Assembly (NCBI RefSeq): GCF_964340395.1
Contig: NC_135556.1
Span: 20,884,723-20,948,722 of the forward strand
Reading direction: 5' to 3'
Origin: Glandiceps talaboti
Lineage: Eukaryota; Hemichordata; Enteropneusta; Spengelidae
Length of the DNA: 64,000 bases
Part shown: piece after piece, positions 1-24,615 of the stretch
Position numbering within the stretch: position 1 is the stretch's first letter
How the letters are laid out: each line of letters begins with the position of its first letter
Translations under genes and position numbers: made by a program
The notes under the pieces: generated by a model
Told to the model about the DNA's origin: nothing
What the model saw: only the letters and a program-made list of their open reading frames with translations
Database searches by the model: none

Positions 1-231
1 TTGATCAGATGTGTGGGTGTCTTGATAAACATTGGACCAAAACATTGATGACGAGAACATAGCCTAAGAATTTGACAAAGGAAATAATGTTTATGAGGAT
101 TGAACGTCTCTTAGCGAATAATTTTATATCGCATTTGCATCAAGATTTAAATTACAGTGGCTATTGCAAGTGAAAATGTTACATTTAAGATGATTGTTTG
201 TATTTTTATTTTTATTTAAATTTACTACAAG

Positions 232-3103
232 TCACCATGTATCTTTACACTATAGGTCCTGTAACAGGATACATGGTGTGCAAGTATGGTGAACGGAAAA
301 CGGCCCTTTTTGGAGCAGCTGTACACATGGTCGCCATAGCAACAAGTGCATTCGCTCAGAATTTACTACATCTGTCAATCACATTTGGAATTGTATTAGG
401 TAAGGTGGCTTAATTTGTGTCACGGTTGTCACCACTGTCAAATATCACCACTGCCACCATTTCAGCATAATATCATAATATACCAGTCCTGTTGCTGCTG
501 ACAACCATAATCACATATAGTGGGTCTCGCAGAATTGAAGGGGGAATGGTTTGATGGGATATTGAGGATAATCTGGTGGAGTTGGGATGTTGACTTCTGT
601 CCCGAAAATGTCGGAAGTCTTTTGGATTTATGGCCTTCAGCTCTGCAAATTTGATCCCAACACAGGTATTGTGGTGCATTTACACAAATTCACTGCGGTG
701 GTAGTGGTGGTCATAAACTAATGCCTCCCAACGTGGTGGCATTGGTTGAGGATTTACAGTAAGTTGATTCTGTCCCCTTTCAAGTCAATTGGCATTTTAA
801 CTCATGTTTCGATATTTGAAAAGGAGGAGGGTCAGGTTTTAACGAAAAGAACTGAAGGGATGGCTAATTCTTAGGAAATGAAATCGGCACGGTCACATTT
901 ACGCAACAGACTAGGATTGGCCTCCTCACCCACCCCCTCCCCTCTGTAACGACTGATAGCTCTCTGAATGTATTTATAAAGACGATTAATCTAACACAGC
1001 TATCTGAGTGGAGTGACAGAATCTACAAAACACACGATCACATTAAAAAATACCCAGATATTTTCGTTTTCAAATAACAATTGTCACACTGAATAAACAG
1101 GACTGTTCGTAAGGTTGGAACTTCAATATTCATGTAGTTCTGTAATGTTCGATCATACACAACCAAGTTACTTTTGTAATCATTGTCAGCTTGTCATGAT
1201 GAAGACAACAGTCAAGTTGCCGAAACGTAAATATGAACAAAAGTAACGTAGTTGTGTCTCAGAGAACATTACTAAAGATATATAATTGTCATACTATTTT
1301 GTCATGATCTGATATGTTGCTAACTACAGGCACAAGTTGCATAATTACAGGCTAGGCACAAGTTGAATCCAGATATGCAAATAAAGTGTAAAAAGAATTT
1401 ATATTGTGGTGAATGTCATTTGCGAAAAAGCTTAATTAATTGACTTCCATTTAAAAGACACACAAAATAAATAAATAAATAAATAAATAAATAAACACGG
1501 CGAGTTTGCAAAAAAAGATTCCTGCAACAATTTGATTCATTTAACACTACGATATTCATTCTTTTTCAGGTGTAGGCCAAGTTATGTTGTACATTCCTAG
1601 CCTTTCCATATTAGCTAAGTACTTCAAAAGTCGATATGCATTCGTCAATGGGTTCGCTGGACTCGGAGCTAGTGTAGGGGAAATGGTGTTCCCGCCACTC
1701 ATGGCGATGTCAATACAATTTTACGGCTGGCGAGGAACGTTTCTCCTTCTCATTGGTATTTCCGCGAACATGTGCGTTTGTGCGGTTATAATGAAACCAA
1801 CAGCAAAAGCAACACTTGGATCGTCATCATCATTGGACCAACTGAACAAAACAGGGTCTGATAATTTTGAAGATCAAAGTACCACCTCAACTGAAGAACA
1901 TCATGGTGTGAGAGAAACCAATAAGCTTACTATTGAGGAGAACGGAATCGTGACAAAAGTTACCAACTTGTTTGGTGTGCATTTGCTTATGAAGTATCCA
2001 GCTGTGGCTAGCTTAACATTCTGTGTGTTGACTTACTGCGGATCGAATACTTCGTACGTTATATGGATTGTTGTTCGTGCAGTGACCCTTGGGATATCAC
2101 GTATAGACGCAGCTAATTTGATGACATACCTTGGAGTCAGTGCTGTGATAGGTCGACTCAGTCATGGATGGTTTGTTGACAGAGGGGTTATTTCTCCCAT
2201 GACTTTGATGTCAGTGACCTTGTTAATCAACCTAGTCTTTGGAATAACCTACACGTTTGTGACCACTTACGTTTTCATGATAGTTTCTTGCATTGGCATC
2301 GGATTCTGTCAGGGGGTTATGCTCCCTCTCTTCATTGTTTGCGCACGATCACTTGTTCGTCAAGACGAGCTTCCAACGGCCATAGGATTGTTATATGCTG
2401 CGTTTGGCCTTGGTTCGCTTCTTTTACCAGCTACAGGTAACTAATTGATATATTCTCAGTGAAATAACCCATCTATTGTCGATGTGTAATAGGGAACTTG
2501 CAATCCAAACTGAGCATGCTCAGACGCAAAGGACTATATATGGGATTATCTGTGGTTATCATAATACCTAATCTGGAGCTGGAGATAAAAATAAACCTCC
2601 CACAATGGTCAGGGTGATTATGAATTGATCATTTGTGGTTACAGGTTACAAACAATGTAATGTTATTGTTTACAATGCTAATTGATTAGTATCTATTATC
2701 ACATTTCCCGTGATGCAACATTCAACATGGCGGGTTTGCAAGTTCCCTATTAACTTTTGTGATTTATCATACTTGCTGAATAGATAAGTTGTTTGACTAC
2801 TGTTTAATTGTTAAATTGATCATCTCATTCGGCTAGACCTGCAGAGCTCATACCAGGTATCGTACGTGCTGTTCAGATGGATCTTTTAATCGTCTACGAG
2901 ACTGAAATAGATCGTTTAATGTACATCTTTCTCTTTTGATTGTATCATCAGGAAAGGTCTACGAAATTACCCAAGACACAAGGACTCCATTTTATATAAT
3001 AGACTCGTGTAACCTGCTTGCTGTAATCGTTTGCGCTTTTGCTGTTATGTTTCAAACCCGCAAGACAAGACACGGAACACCGGCTTACGAGAACGTGAAT
3101 TGA
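232..3103 (+). CDS. Monocarboxylate transporter-like protein (SLC16, major facilitator superfamily), 5' end missing
   Basis: Three exons join in phase: 232-399, 1570-2436 and 2952-3103 (stop TGA 3101-3103), giving about 395 residues. Donors are GTAAGG at 400 and GTAACT at 2437; acceptors end at 231, 1569 and 2951. Exon 1 begins inside a membrane segment (YTIGPVTGYMVCKYGERKTA), matching the TM2-loop region of MCT proteins. Exon 2 holds a run of membrane segments, the MCT-like YFKSRYAFVNGFAGLGASVG stretch, the GWRGTFLLL helix, a polar Ser/Thr/Glu-rich central cytosolic loop (about 1800-1950) and GRLSHGWFVDRG in the second half. The last exon adds the final helix and a short basic tail ending AYENVN. 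The N-terminal MCT signature (D/E-G-G-x-G-W) and first helix must lie in an exon upstream of the window or in one I could not see. The family moves monocarboxylates or related small acids across the plasma membrane; the substrate here cannot be inferred. The tail is short for the family. Confidence 0.88.
1142..1272 (+). repeat. Hairpin with hammerhead-like core (possible Penelope-like element remnant) in transporter intron
   Basis: Nested inverted arms surround a small core: GTAATGTTC (1142-1150) with GAACATTAC (1264-1272), ACACAAC (1157-1163) with GTTGTGT (1251-1257), and GTTACTTTTGT with ACAAAAGTAAC just inside. The loop carries TGATGA (1197-1202), a four-base stem CAAC/GTTG (1206-1209 with 1216-1219) and GAAAC (1222-1226), the order seen in hammerhead ribozymes. 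The first C of the CUGANGA core is replaced by A, so an intact ribozyme is doubtful. Terminal repeats of Penelope-like retroelements are known to carry hammerhead motifs; the link here is inference. Confidence 0.4.
1465..1494. repeat. (AAAT)n microsatellite
   Basis: About seven AAAT units within the large transporter intron, 75 bases before the exon 2 acceptor. Confidence 0.9.
2488..2751. mobile_element. TIR element (MITE), family AATAGGGAAC, copy 1
   Basis: A 264-base element bounded by perfect 16-base inverted ends, AATAGGGAACTTGCAA and its complement. It lies in the last intron of the transporter gene. Two further copies (20176-20423 and 30716-30969) share the whole length, including an internal ACATTTCCC(A/G)TGATGCAAC stretch and CAACATGGC(G/T)GGTTTGCA near the right end. 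No ORF is present, so it is non-autonomous. A target-site duplication is not clear: TA flanks this copy on both sides but not the others. Confidence 0.85.
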
Positions 3104-3251
3104 GGAAATCGTCAATACTGTCTGTCTGGCTACAGCCATCAGCACTGTATTCCCATACTCAAGTGACAGCAGCATGTCTGTAATAGCAATGATAATAGAG
3201 CGCCATATATAAATCCAGACAAAGGCGCTTTGCTACAATACATCAGAGTAA

Positions 3252-3273
3252 AATAAACATATACTGCAATAAA
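3252..3273 (+). promoter_or_regulatory. Candidate poly(A) signals of the transporter gene
   Basis: Two AATAAA hexamers, at 3252-3257 and 3268-3273, lie about 150-170 bases after the transporter stop codon. Their position and orientation fit a short 3' UTR. This is inferred from the motif only. Confidence 0.45.
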
Positions 3274-3489
3274 AGCGTGGCAAGCACAACAACAAAGAAA
3301 TAATTATGATAACAATAAAACCACGGATAAAAACCTGAATGTGGAACTAAAATACTGACAAAAAATGATCACCAGATTTAAAGCTGTAAGATGTTGTTCC
3401 AGAGTAATGAAAACTCACATGAGCATTGAAAAAGAGGTTAAAATGCAAAAACAATTGTTGACAAGTTCGAACAGATTCAAATGTCAGCT

Positions 3490-4060
3490 GTGAAAAAAAA
3501 AACTATAGAGCATAGGTCTTCATGAAAAGACAAGTCTTCAGTTAAAAATAGAGTTGAATTGTCTGATAACAATAGTCAATTCATTGAAAAGCTGTGAGGC
3601 AACATGCGTAAATACCCGATGACCAAATGACGTCAGATTAAATGGTGTGACTTTAAGTAAGAGTTTATTTCCAGAGCGAAGATAACGGTTTGGATGATAT
3701 GGTATCAACAGGTCAGGTACGTATATACGAAGGAGCCATTTGATGAAGAGCACGGAATGTCAACAGTAGAATCTTGTTATTGATGCTCTGCTTGCTCTAC
3801 AGGAAGCCAATGGAATCCGATTGAAACTTGAGTGATGTCGTCATATTTTGCAGTTCTTGATAAAATGCGAGCTGCAGTATTTTGAATCATTTGAAGATTC
3901 TTGATGCCATTTTTAGAAATTTCAAAGAGCAGACCATTTCCAAAGTCGAGTTTCGATGTAATAAATTGATCTAGTAGATGTTTCTTAATTCTGCGAATGT
4001 TATAGGTAAATGATAGTTTACCGACATGTAAAGACGGACTAGACGTGCTCATTCATGTCA
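3490..4060 (-). pseudogene. Decayed CR1/L2-type LINE, 3' end of reverse transcriptase ORF
   Basis: Read on the minus strand, 4052-3777 encodes a C-terminal reverse-transcriptase region with the hallmarks FITSKLDFGNGLL, LQMIQNTAARIL and the HWLPV motif. A different frame then continues with LLLTFRALHQMAPSYIRT. A third frame, 3753-3538, gives YVPDLLIPYHPNRYLRS and the typical LLLKVTPF...FGHRVFTHVASQLFNELT...IR tail. At least two frameshifts break the reading frame. The fragment keeps only the 3' part of a non-LTR retrotransposon, consistent with 5' truncation at insertion. It lies between the transporter and receptor genes and cannot move by itself. Confidence 0.8.
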
Positions 4061-4228
4061 GATATTTCCTCATGTCTGAGTTTGAGTTTTAACCCCTACA
4101 TTCGATGATTCCGATATCATATCGTGACGTCAAAGCAGAATTTGAATCAGAATTATCTCCTGTATAGAAGTAGACGATTTTAATACTTAATAACATATTT
4201 ACCAATTGCCTAATAACCCTATTAATTC

Positions 4229-4275
4229 TGTTCGTTCGTTTGTTTGTTTGTTTGTTTTTTTGTTTGTTTGTTTGT
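4229..4275. repeat. (TTTG)n microsatellite
   Basis: Imperfect TTTG units starting from two TTCG units, interrupted by one T run. Confidence 0.85.
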
Positions 4276-4798
4276 GTATGTGTGTTTGTTAGTTTGTTGT
4301 AAAGTTATTTAGTACAATAGGCCATTTACACTATACGTTTCAATGGGAGATATTATACTGAAGAATTTAATGTCAATTTGAAATATAAAATGAAGTCCCT
4401 TGGTAGTGTATATATGTTTGAAATTATGAATTCTAAAGGCAAGTATTACATTTGAAATTGTTCACTTACATCTGGTGTCCATATGTCAATTTAGATTAGG
4501 TTTGATAAATGCCTAGAGAGTTCGTTCTCCGCTTTGATTTCAATTCAGATCTAGTACTTAAGTAACAATATGATATTGTAATTTGCGGTGTACAGAGAAT
4601 TTCATGTGCCATCATTTTTCAGTTTCAGTTTTCAGAGAATTATATGTTATGTATACATTGTATACATTAACATTTTCCATTGCAGTGTGCAGAACAATGG
4701 CATGCATATGGATGTGCTATTATCCATTTATATTCCCATTTTCATTTTTCATAGAATTTCATTTGTTATATTCATTAATAATTTCACTTACATGTAGT

Positions 4799-4980
4799 AA
4801 CTTTGATGTCTATTTCAACACATGGACATCATTTCTTGATATTTTGGTAACTTTAATATCTAATTCAACACACCATTTCAGAAAATCTTGATATTTTGAT
4901 AATTTTGAAGTATATTTCAACAAACCACTTCTTGATATTTTTATAACTTTGATAGCGATTTCAACGCACGCGTCGTTTTG
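4799..4980. repeat. Degenerate minisatellite, unit about 44-51 bases, nearly four copies
   Basis: The stretch repeats the order AACTTTGATGTCTATTTCAA, a short variable middle, then CTTGATATTTT. Later units begin AACTTTAATATCTAATTCAA (4851), AATTTTGAAGTATATTTCAA (4902) and AACTTTGATAGCGATTTCAA (4946). Units differ by substitutions and a variable middle segment, so the array is old. Confidence 0.7.
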
Positions 4981-5580
4981 AAAATTTATTGTGTTCATTC
5001 TAGTGATTATACTTAAGAGCAGAATATATCTTATAAATTTGAAATGTCAAATACTTACTGTTTTATGACATATTAAATAGTAAAATATTACTACTATGTC
5101 ACAAAGCGTCATATTTAATGTCTCAATTTAACTGACACATTACATAAATTGGGTCATGCAGGATTTTAATCCAGTGATTATTCAAAAACCTCAAGGCAAG
5201 TCCCAACGGTATATTGATATCATTTCCTTTAATGTTACTATAAAAAGGGTCATAATTTTAAATTGAAACCAGAAAGCAATATGAATGGTTTCTGGTTCAA
5301 AGTTTCATTTCAACTATAGGCTAGGGCAACTGCGTCAATCAGCACGTTAAAAATTACTTAAAAATATGACAGTGAATAAAGGTTCATTTGTAATACTTTT
5401 GTATATAACTATTAATTATGTAATGATTAATATAAATTGAAAAAGTTGTAACCTTAAGTTTACATAATATATAATTTATTGACGACATCAACCTATGTTA
5501 TTTTATTGTAATTTTATATTAACACTCAAATTAATGACCGATTGAAGAATTGACAGAATAGTCGTCAGCTGAGGGTCTGA

Positions 5581-5842
5581 ATGAATGGATGGATGGATGG
5601 ATGGATGAATGAATGAATGAATGAATGAATGAATGAATGAATGAATGAATGGATAGATGGATGGATGGATGGATGGATGAATGAATGGATGGATGGATGG
5701 ATGGATGGGTGGGTGGATGAATGAATGAATGATTGTCAGTTTTGAATGTTTCGCTATATGTTATATCTATTTAAGATAATAATGATTCTATGATATATAG
5801 TCTTCCATCCATCCATCCATCCATCCATCCATCAATCAATCA
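5581..5842. repeat. Facing tetranucleotide arrays (ATGG/ATGA)n and (CATC)n
   Basis: The left array, 5581-5732, is made of ATGG, ATGA and GGTG variants. The right array, 5803-5842, reads CATC, the complement of GATG. They are separated by about 70 AT-rich bases, so one strand can fold back on itself. The same architecture recurs at 40391-40556 with a different unit. Confidence 0.85.
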
Positions 5843-7710
5843 GACCTCCAGTATTCTAAGGAAGTCGAGTTATAAATGTGACCCGAAAAAATAATTGATA
5901 AAGATCTCAACAATGAAGAAAAACTTAGAAGGGAACACATTATAGGTATGTGTTTTATTTATTTCAAATATTTCTTGAATGAAAGGAACGGCAGTATTTT
6001 CATGGCAGCGATTACCTTAGATTTGATCGTCAGTATTAAAACGTCTCTTGATGTAGGGAAAGATTGCAGAATGACGACCTATAAAATCAAATCATCTTTA
6101 AAAAAAGGCAATATCATAGTTGTATGAACTCGGAGGATTACAGTGAATAGTAACTGACATTCATAATGTGCATGACAAGTTATATAATGTATTGGAATTT
6201 TATGGCTGATAGAACATTGTATTGATTAACATGGGCTTCACGCAAAGTCAAGCATTAGACGAAATCAAGCATGTAAGGCAGTGGTAGTTGATTAAGTCTA
6301 GCATGTTATGCAATGAAACTTTTGATAAAGAAATTGAGAGCAATCATAGATTTAAGGTATTCTCGTATGCCACGGTCAGGTTGAATTGAGTCACACGTCG
6401 CCAGGCCTGTACGATTTGAAATGGTACGACGAATGTATTCGTAAACAAAAATATAGCACATTAATTAAACATTTACAGCATTAGCCTACAGTTTGGACCT
6501 CATAGAAGAAATATACTTTAAAAAGCTATTCCTAGTGTACATACGCATAGTTATAATTTGGATGATTTAGAGAGGATACAGAGTTTCCTCAAACAACTAG
6601 TATGTGGGTAGGCATGGTTACAGTAACAAAATCCAGTAAATTATGCATGTCGAAATAACACTCATTGGTACAATCGATAACGTTATAACATAGACACATA
6701 TCTATATTCTCCGGAAAGGATTATCATGGATTAGAATAAAATTGTTATAATTTCCTTAATGCTTGACTAGCATTGTACCTCGGTGACGGAAATGTATCCC
6801 CTTGACGTAGATTCGAAATGGTTGATTCAGAAGCAAAGCTACCGGAGATCAGATGTTATTGATTGTCAACAGAAGTAAATGTCTGATTTGATTGAATACG
6901 TACATCAGGTGCAGGGACTTCTATAAACCTAGGAGAATGCTTGAAGATTACCTAACGGTCTGTTTGATAACTAACCTGTCTGTATATGTAACTTCAAGTA
7001 ACAAGGGATTTGATAAAAGAAACGCCTCACAACCCATTTACTATTTAGTACTCAATCATCACCCATACTGTCAAACACCTCGATACGCTCACTTGGGAAA
7101 ATTCCCAGTCTCAACATTTGCAAGACCACAGTACAAAAATAAAAATAAACACAGACACGAATGTGTAGTCATACAACAAACCGTACCGAGTACAGTTATA
7201 AAATGAAACGACATTTATTGCTAAGTTAGGGCGAATAGCTAATCGCCATATGTAGATGGGGATTTTCACTATAATTGTCCCAGAAAGGTTAATATGTACG
7301 GCCAATGTTGATAGTTCCTGTATTCATAGGATTAACAATACTAGGGCGAGTGTTTCCTTATATATATCACTGAGGGACTGTCACTTTTTAGCATTGCCGT
7401 TAACAATGTGACATAGCTGTTACGTCACAGCTGCCGCAACTTTAACTTATTGACGAGCGATATTTTTTCATCGTCTATCTAAAGTAACATTGCTTATGAA
7501 ATGTTACGTTTTCGTACGATTCATGATATTACAGGATTCAGCAACATGCCATCCAGGAAGAGAATCTTGATGCAATTCATTACCAGTAGTAAAGTGCTCC
7601 CTCGATCGGCAAACGTAACCACCATGTCTTAAAGTGACAATACGGATGAGAATTGGCTATTTATTTTTAATTTTTAATTTATACAACAATTTTATCATGG
7701 CTTCCTACTT

Positions 7711-7880
7711 GAAAAATCATTGTGAAACAACATATGCCAAGTCCTTGTGTGTAACTCAATAAATTGTAAAAGATTAGTAAATGTGCAAAATCTTTGTTAT
7801 TGTATGTACAATAACAAACTTTGTACACATGTATTGAGTTATAAACACAGACTTTGTTCAATGTTGTTTCACATTGAAAG
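7711..7880. repeat. Imperfect foldback repeat of about 170 bases
   Basis: The left arm (TGTGAAACAACAT at 7721) is complemented by the right arm (ATGTTGTTTCACA at 7861). The pairing continues inward through AACTCAATA/TATTGAGTT to CAAAATCTTTGTTATTG facing CAATAACAAACTTTG, around a centre near 7803. It is about 450 bases beyond the receptor stop codon. No coding capacity; probably a MITE remnant. Confidence 0.6.
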
Positions 7881-8330
7881 CGACGTCAACATTCAAAAAG
7901 TTGCCGTCACTTATAAAAACTTGACAGTGGATGGTGACGACATCGACATAACAAATGCTGGAAAATATGGTTTTTTTACATCACTACAACGACGTCCTTG
8001 ACCAATCACAGGACTCCTTGAGATTATAGATTTGCATATATACAATTGCAGAAGAATCAAATCATTGCTTCTGATTTCAAACACTTATTTCTTATTCATA
8101 ACACATTATCAAAATTTCACTATTATTATTTTGGGGGGCATACACTTGAAAATACAATACAACGATACCAAGTCACTTGTTTCACTACTACCTTACTTAA
8201 AGAACTTTTAACGAAATTATATTAAATCCCTTAAATATCTAAATATGTGATAAGTCATTCTCAGATTACATTGATTTAAACAGTACTATTGAAGATTACA
8301 CCACTCCGTGTTGTTTATATATATACATTG

Positions 8331-21439
<13,109 letters not shown>

Positions 21440-21582
21440 CTGTAAAATATAAACAGTGTATGTATCGGTTATAGTTCAAAATATCTCTTTTGTAACTTTT
21501 AGATGTCTGTATTGTCACTTTTGATATATGAAGGGGACATCAAACTCAAATCAAAAAGAATACTACGTTTATTGTTTGGTTT

Positions 21583-22105
<523 letters not shown>

Positions 22106-22164
22106 ACCGGCTGAGATTTTGTGAAATTAGGACTAAATATGTCCACAAAAAATCCATATAATGC

Positions 22165-22443
22165 ATAAAAAAAATTGCGTGGTTCTGATTACATTCAAAT
22201 TTAAAATATGTGGGGAAGGTAGATTTTTTATTTTATTATAATTTTTTTTCATGTGTGAGTGTCTAGTTCAGGTTTTCCATTGTTTTCCAAATGGTCAGCA
22301 ATTACAGATTGGAAGAATGGTTTTATATTGTCTTTTTAAGTTGATGTTAGTTTCCACACCCACTATTTCTTGCGAGACTTCACGATTTTCGCGATTTTAT
22401 TATCATTTTTCTCGAATACGTAAAAAAAAGTTTAGGGTCGACG
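22165..22443 (+). repeat. Dispersed repeat, about 290 bases, copy 1
   Basis: This stretch is repeated in inverted orientation at 27891-28194. Shared landmarks in order: ATAAAAAAAATTG and TGGTTC, GGTAGATTTTTT, GGTTTTCCATTGTTTT, ATTACAGATTGGAAGAA, GTCTTTTTAAG, CCACTATTTCT, GAGACTTCAC and TCTCGAATACGTAAA. Similarity stops at both ends within a few bases, so the unit is bounded. No terminal inverted repeat or intact ORF is visible. It could be a short non-autonomous element or part of a larger one. Confidence 0.75.
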
Positions 22444-23776
22444 TCAATAACCAGGTGGGGTCGGGTGACCGAAACAAAACAACTTTTTTTTATTTGGCCT
22501 AACATTAATAGTATGCAAGGTAAAACCTTAAATTTATAGTTGTTTGCAGTAGTCAAAACATGATGTGTTGTTGCTGAATAGATTCAGCGATGGAATCCAG
22601 AAGAGTGAAATTGTTGGGTTTATAAAGAATTATTTTGACCATGTGTGAATGAAAATAAAAATATTTGGATGAGATCGGGTAATTACATAATAAGTAAACA
22701 AAAAACAGCAGATGAATTCTACGTTAAATCCAGGTCAAAGTGGGTCACGAAAGTGAAAATAATATTTATTTTATATCTATGTAGTCGACAAAGTGACTCG
22801 TTCCTAATGTACTACGCATATAACGTTAACTCGAAAATTGCACTGTTTTCCAACGCTGGTTTTCATAACCTTTATTTAAAAACCATATCAGATTCAAATG
22901 AACGGAAAGAAGTCCATCCAATTACTCCCTATTCCATTAATTTGGAATTTGTTTAATTTGTGAAAACACACATGAGTTTCCCAACCCCATTTTTCCTTCT
23001 ACTTGTATTCCAACTTACTTTAATTACTTCAATTTTTAAGCTTAATATTCGGAATGATTATTCGGGGTTTCCACATTCCTTCACATAATTGACCATTTAT
23101 GCCCTCGTTAGTCTTCTTGTCGCCACCATCAAAGTCATATCATGGTCCATTTTAACGTTCCCATGAAAATCTTTGTATGTTTTTATGTTCAATTCCGAAT
23201 TAACTCAATATATAGATAGTTTAATTACGTACATAAATAAATGAAATTTTTCGCCTGATTGGTGAGAATATCATTGGCGTAGAAAACACCTGACATTGCA
23301 ACGTTTAGTGTACAAAGGACAAAAACAATGGATCAGCTTTATGCTAGGGGGTCTTGCAATTGTCCTATTCATGTACCTGACCCTAACCCCTATCGGTAAC
23401 CGTAGCCATAATTCAATAGCTTGAATACAAACATTTGTCTATTGTACAGCTCTCCACTATTCATGCTACACATCGAATTCCTATAGCATTTTACAACACC
23501 ATCAATGCATAATGCATATGTGACATGTCAGTCCAATGTTTAGTATCAAGAAATATATGATGTTATTAAATTTGCCCCATAGTTTCCCTTTGATCTCAAT
23601 AAACCTACTTAATTTAGTGAAAACCTGTTCATTTTATTGCACATGGCCATTGATATACAAGGACGGCGATAAATACATGAATCTCAAGAGATAATTGTCT
23701 GGGTATGTGATACTAAATACACTCACATAGACACATTCTACCACCCCTAACACACAGACGACCACTATATATATAT

Positions 23777-23932
<156 letters not shown>

Positions 23933-24295
23933 CTCTCTCTGTGTGATAATCTAGTAATATGTATAGTCATGTTTACGTGTGTATATAACTGCATATATGT
24001 TTAAATATGTTCATTGTTCTACACATACGTTATTTCGCCACAAATCGGAAGACAATATGACATACTTGCCATAAACTTACATCTCGGCTTTATCAAACTT
24101 ATATGCTTGAGTCACAGTAAATTTTACTCATGATCAATAAAGCAATCATATGGAATTACAAGACATATCTCTAACCGTTGAAATTATTATTATCAATCTT
24201 TAAGTACGTTTAATGTGTGCAAATACAGAGCTATATAGATTCTGATCACTAAACACACTCTATTATGTATGCTGGGTGATTCATTATTATACTAT

Positions 24296-24615
24296 TATAT
24301 ATGCCGCGGCATTCCATTGCTAAATTTACTAACACTTAACATACACTATTTCTTACACCACGTACAATCTTCATTACTGTCTACTAAATTTATTAACACT
24401 TCACATAGTACATTATATATAACGTGTCGCGGTTTTACCCCACAGTTTACATGACATTCTGCTAAATATACTACGAATATATACTAATACACCTAAATAT
24501 ATATACTAACACACTTTATAACATGCTACAGCCTTGCACCACAGTATACATGTGCTAAATTTACTAACACTTAACATTTAACACTTACATTAAGTCCTAC
24601 ACCCACGTATCATAC
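24296..24615. repeat. Degenerate tandem repeat, unit about 65-100 bases
   Basis: The motifs TGCTAAATTTACTAACACTT and ACCCCACAGTTTACATG (or CACCACAGTATACATG) alternate several times with variable AT-rich spacers; examples are at 24316, 24380, 24436, 24525 and 24550. The units are strongly diverged. Confidence 0.5.

Larger units (their letters stand above)
3274..8330. other. Intergenic stretch between transporter and receptor genes
   Basis: Outside the LINE remnant I see no gene. Content: a (TTTG)n run (4229-4275), a degenerate approximately 45-50-base tandem array (4799-4980), an (ATGG/ATGA)n array (5581-5732) facing a (CATC)n array (5803-5842), and an imperfect foldback (7711-7880). Open frames here are short, AT-rich and resemble nothing I know. 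Confidence 0.6.
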
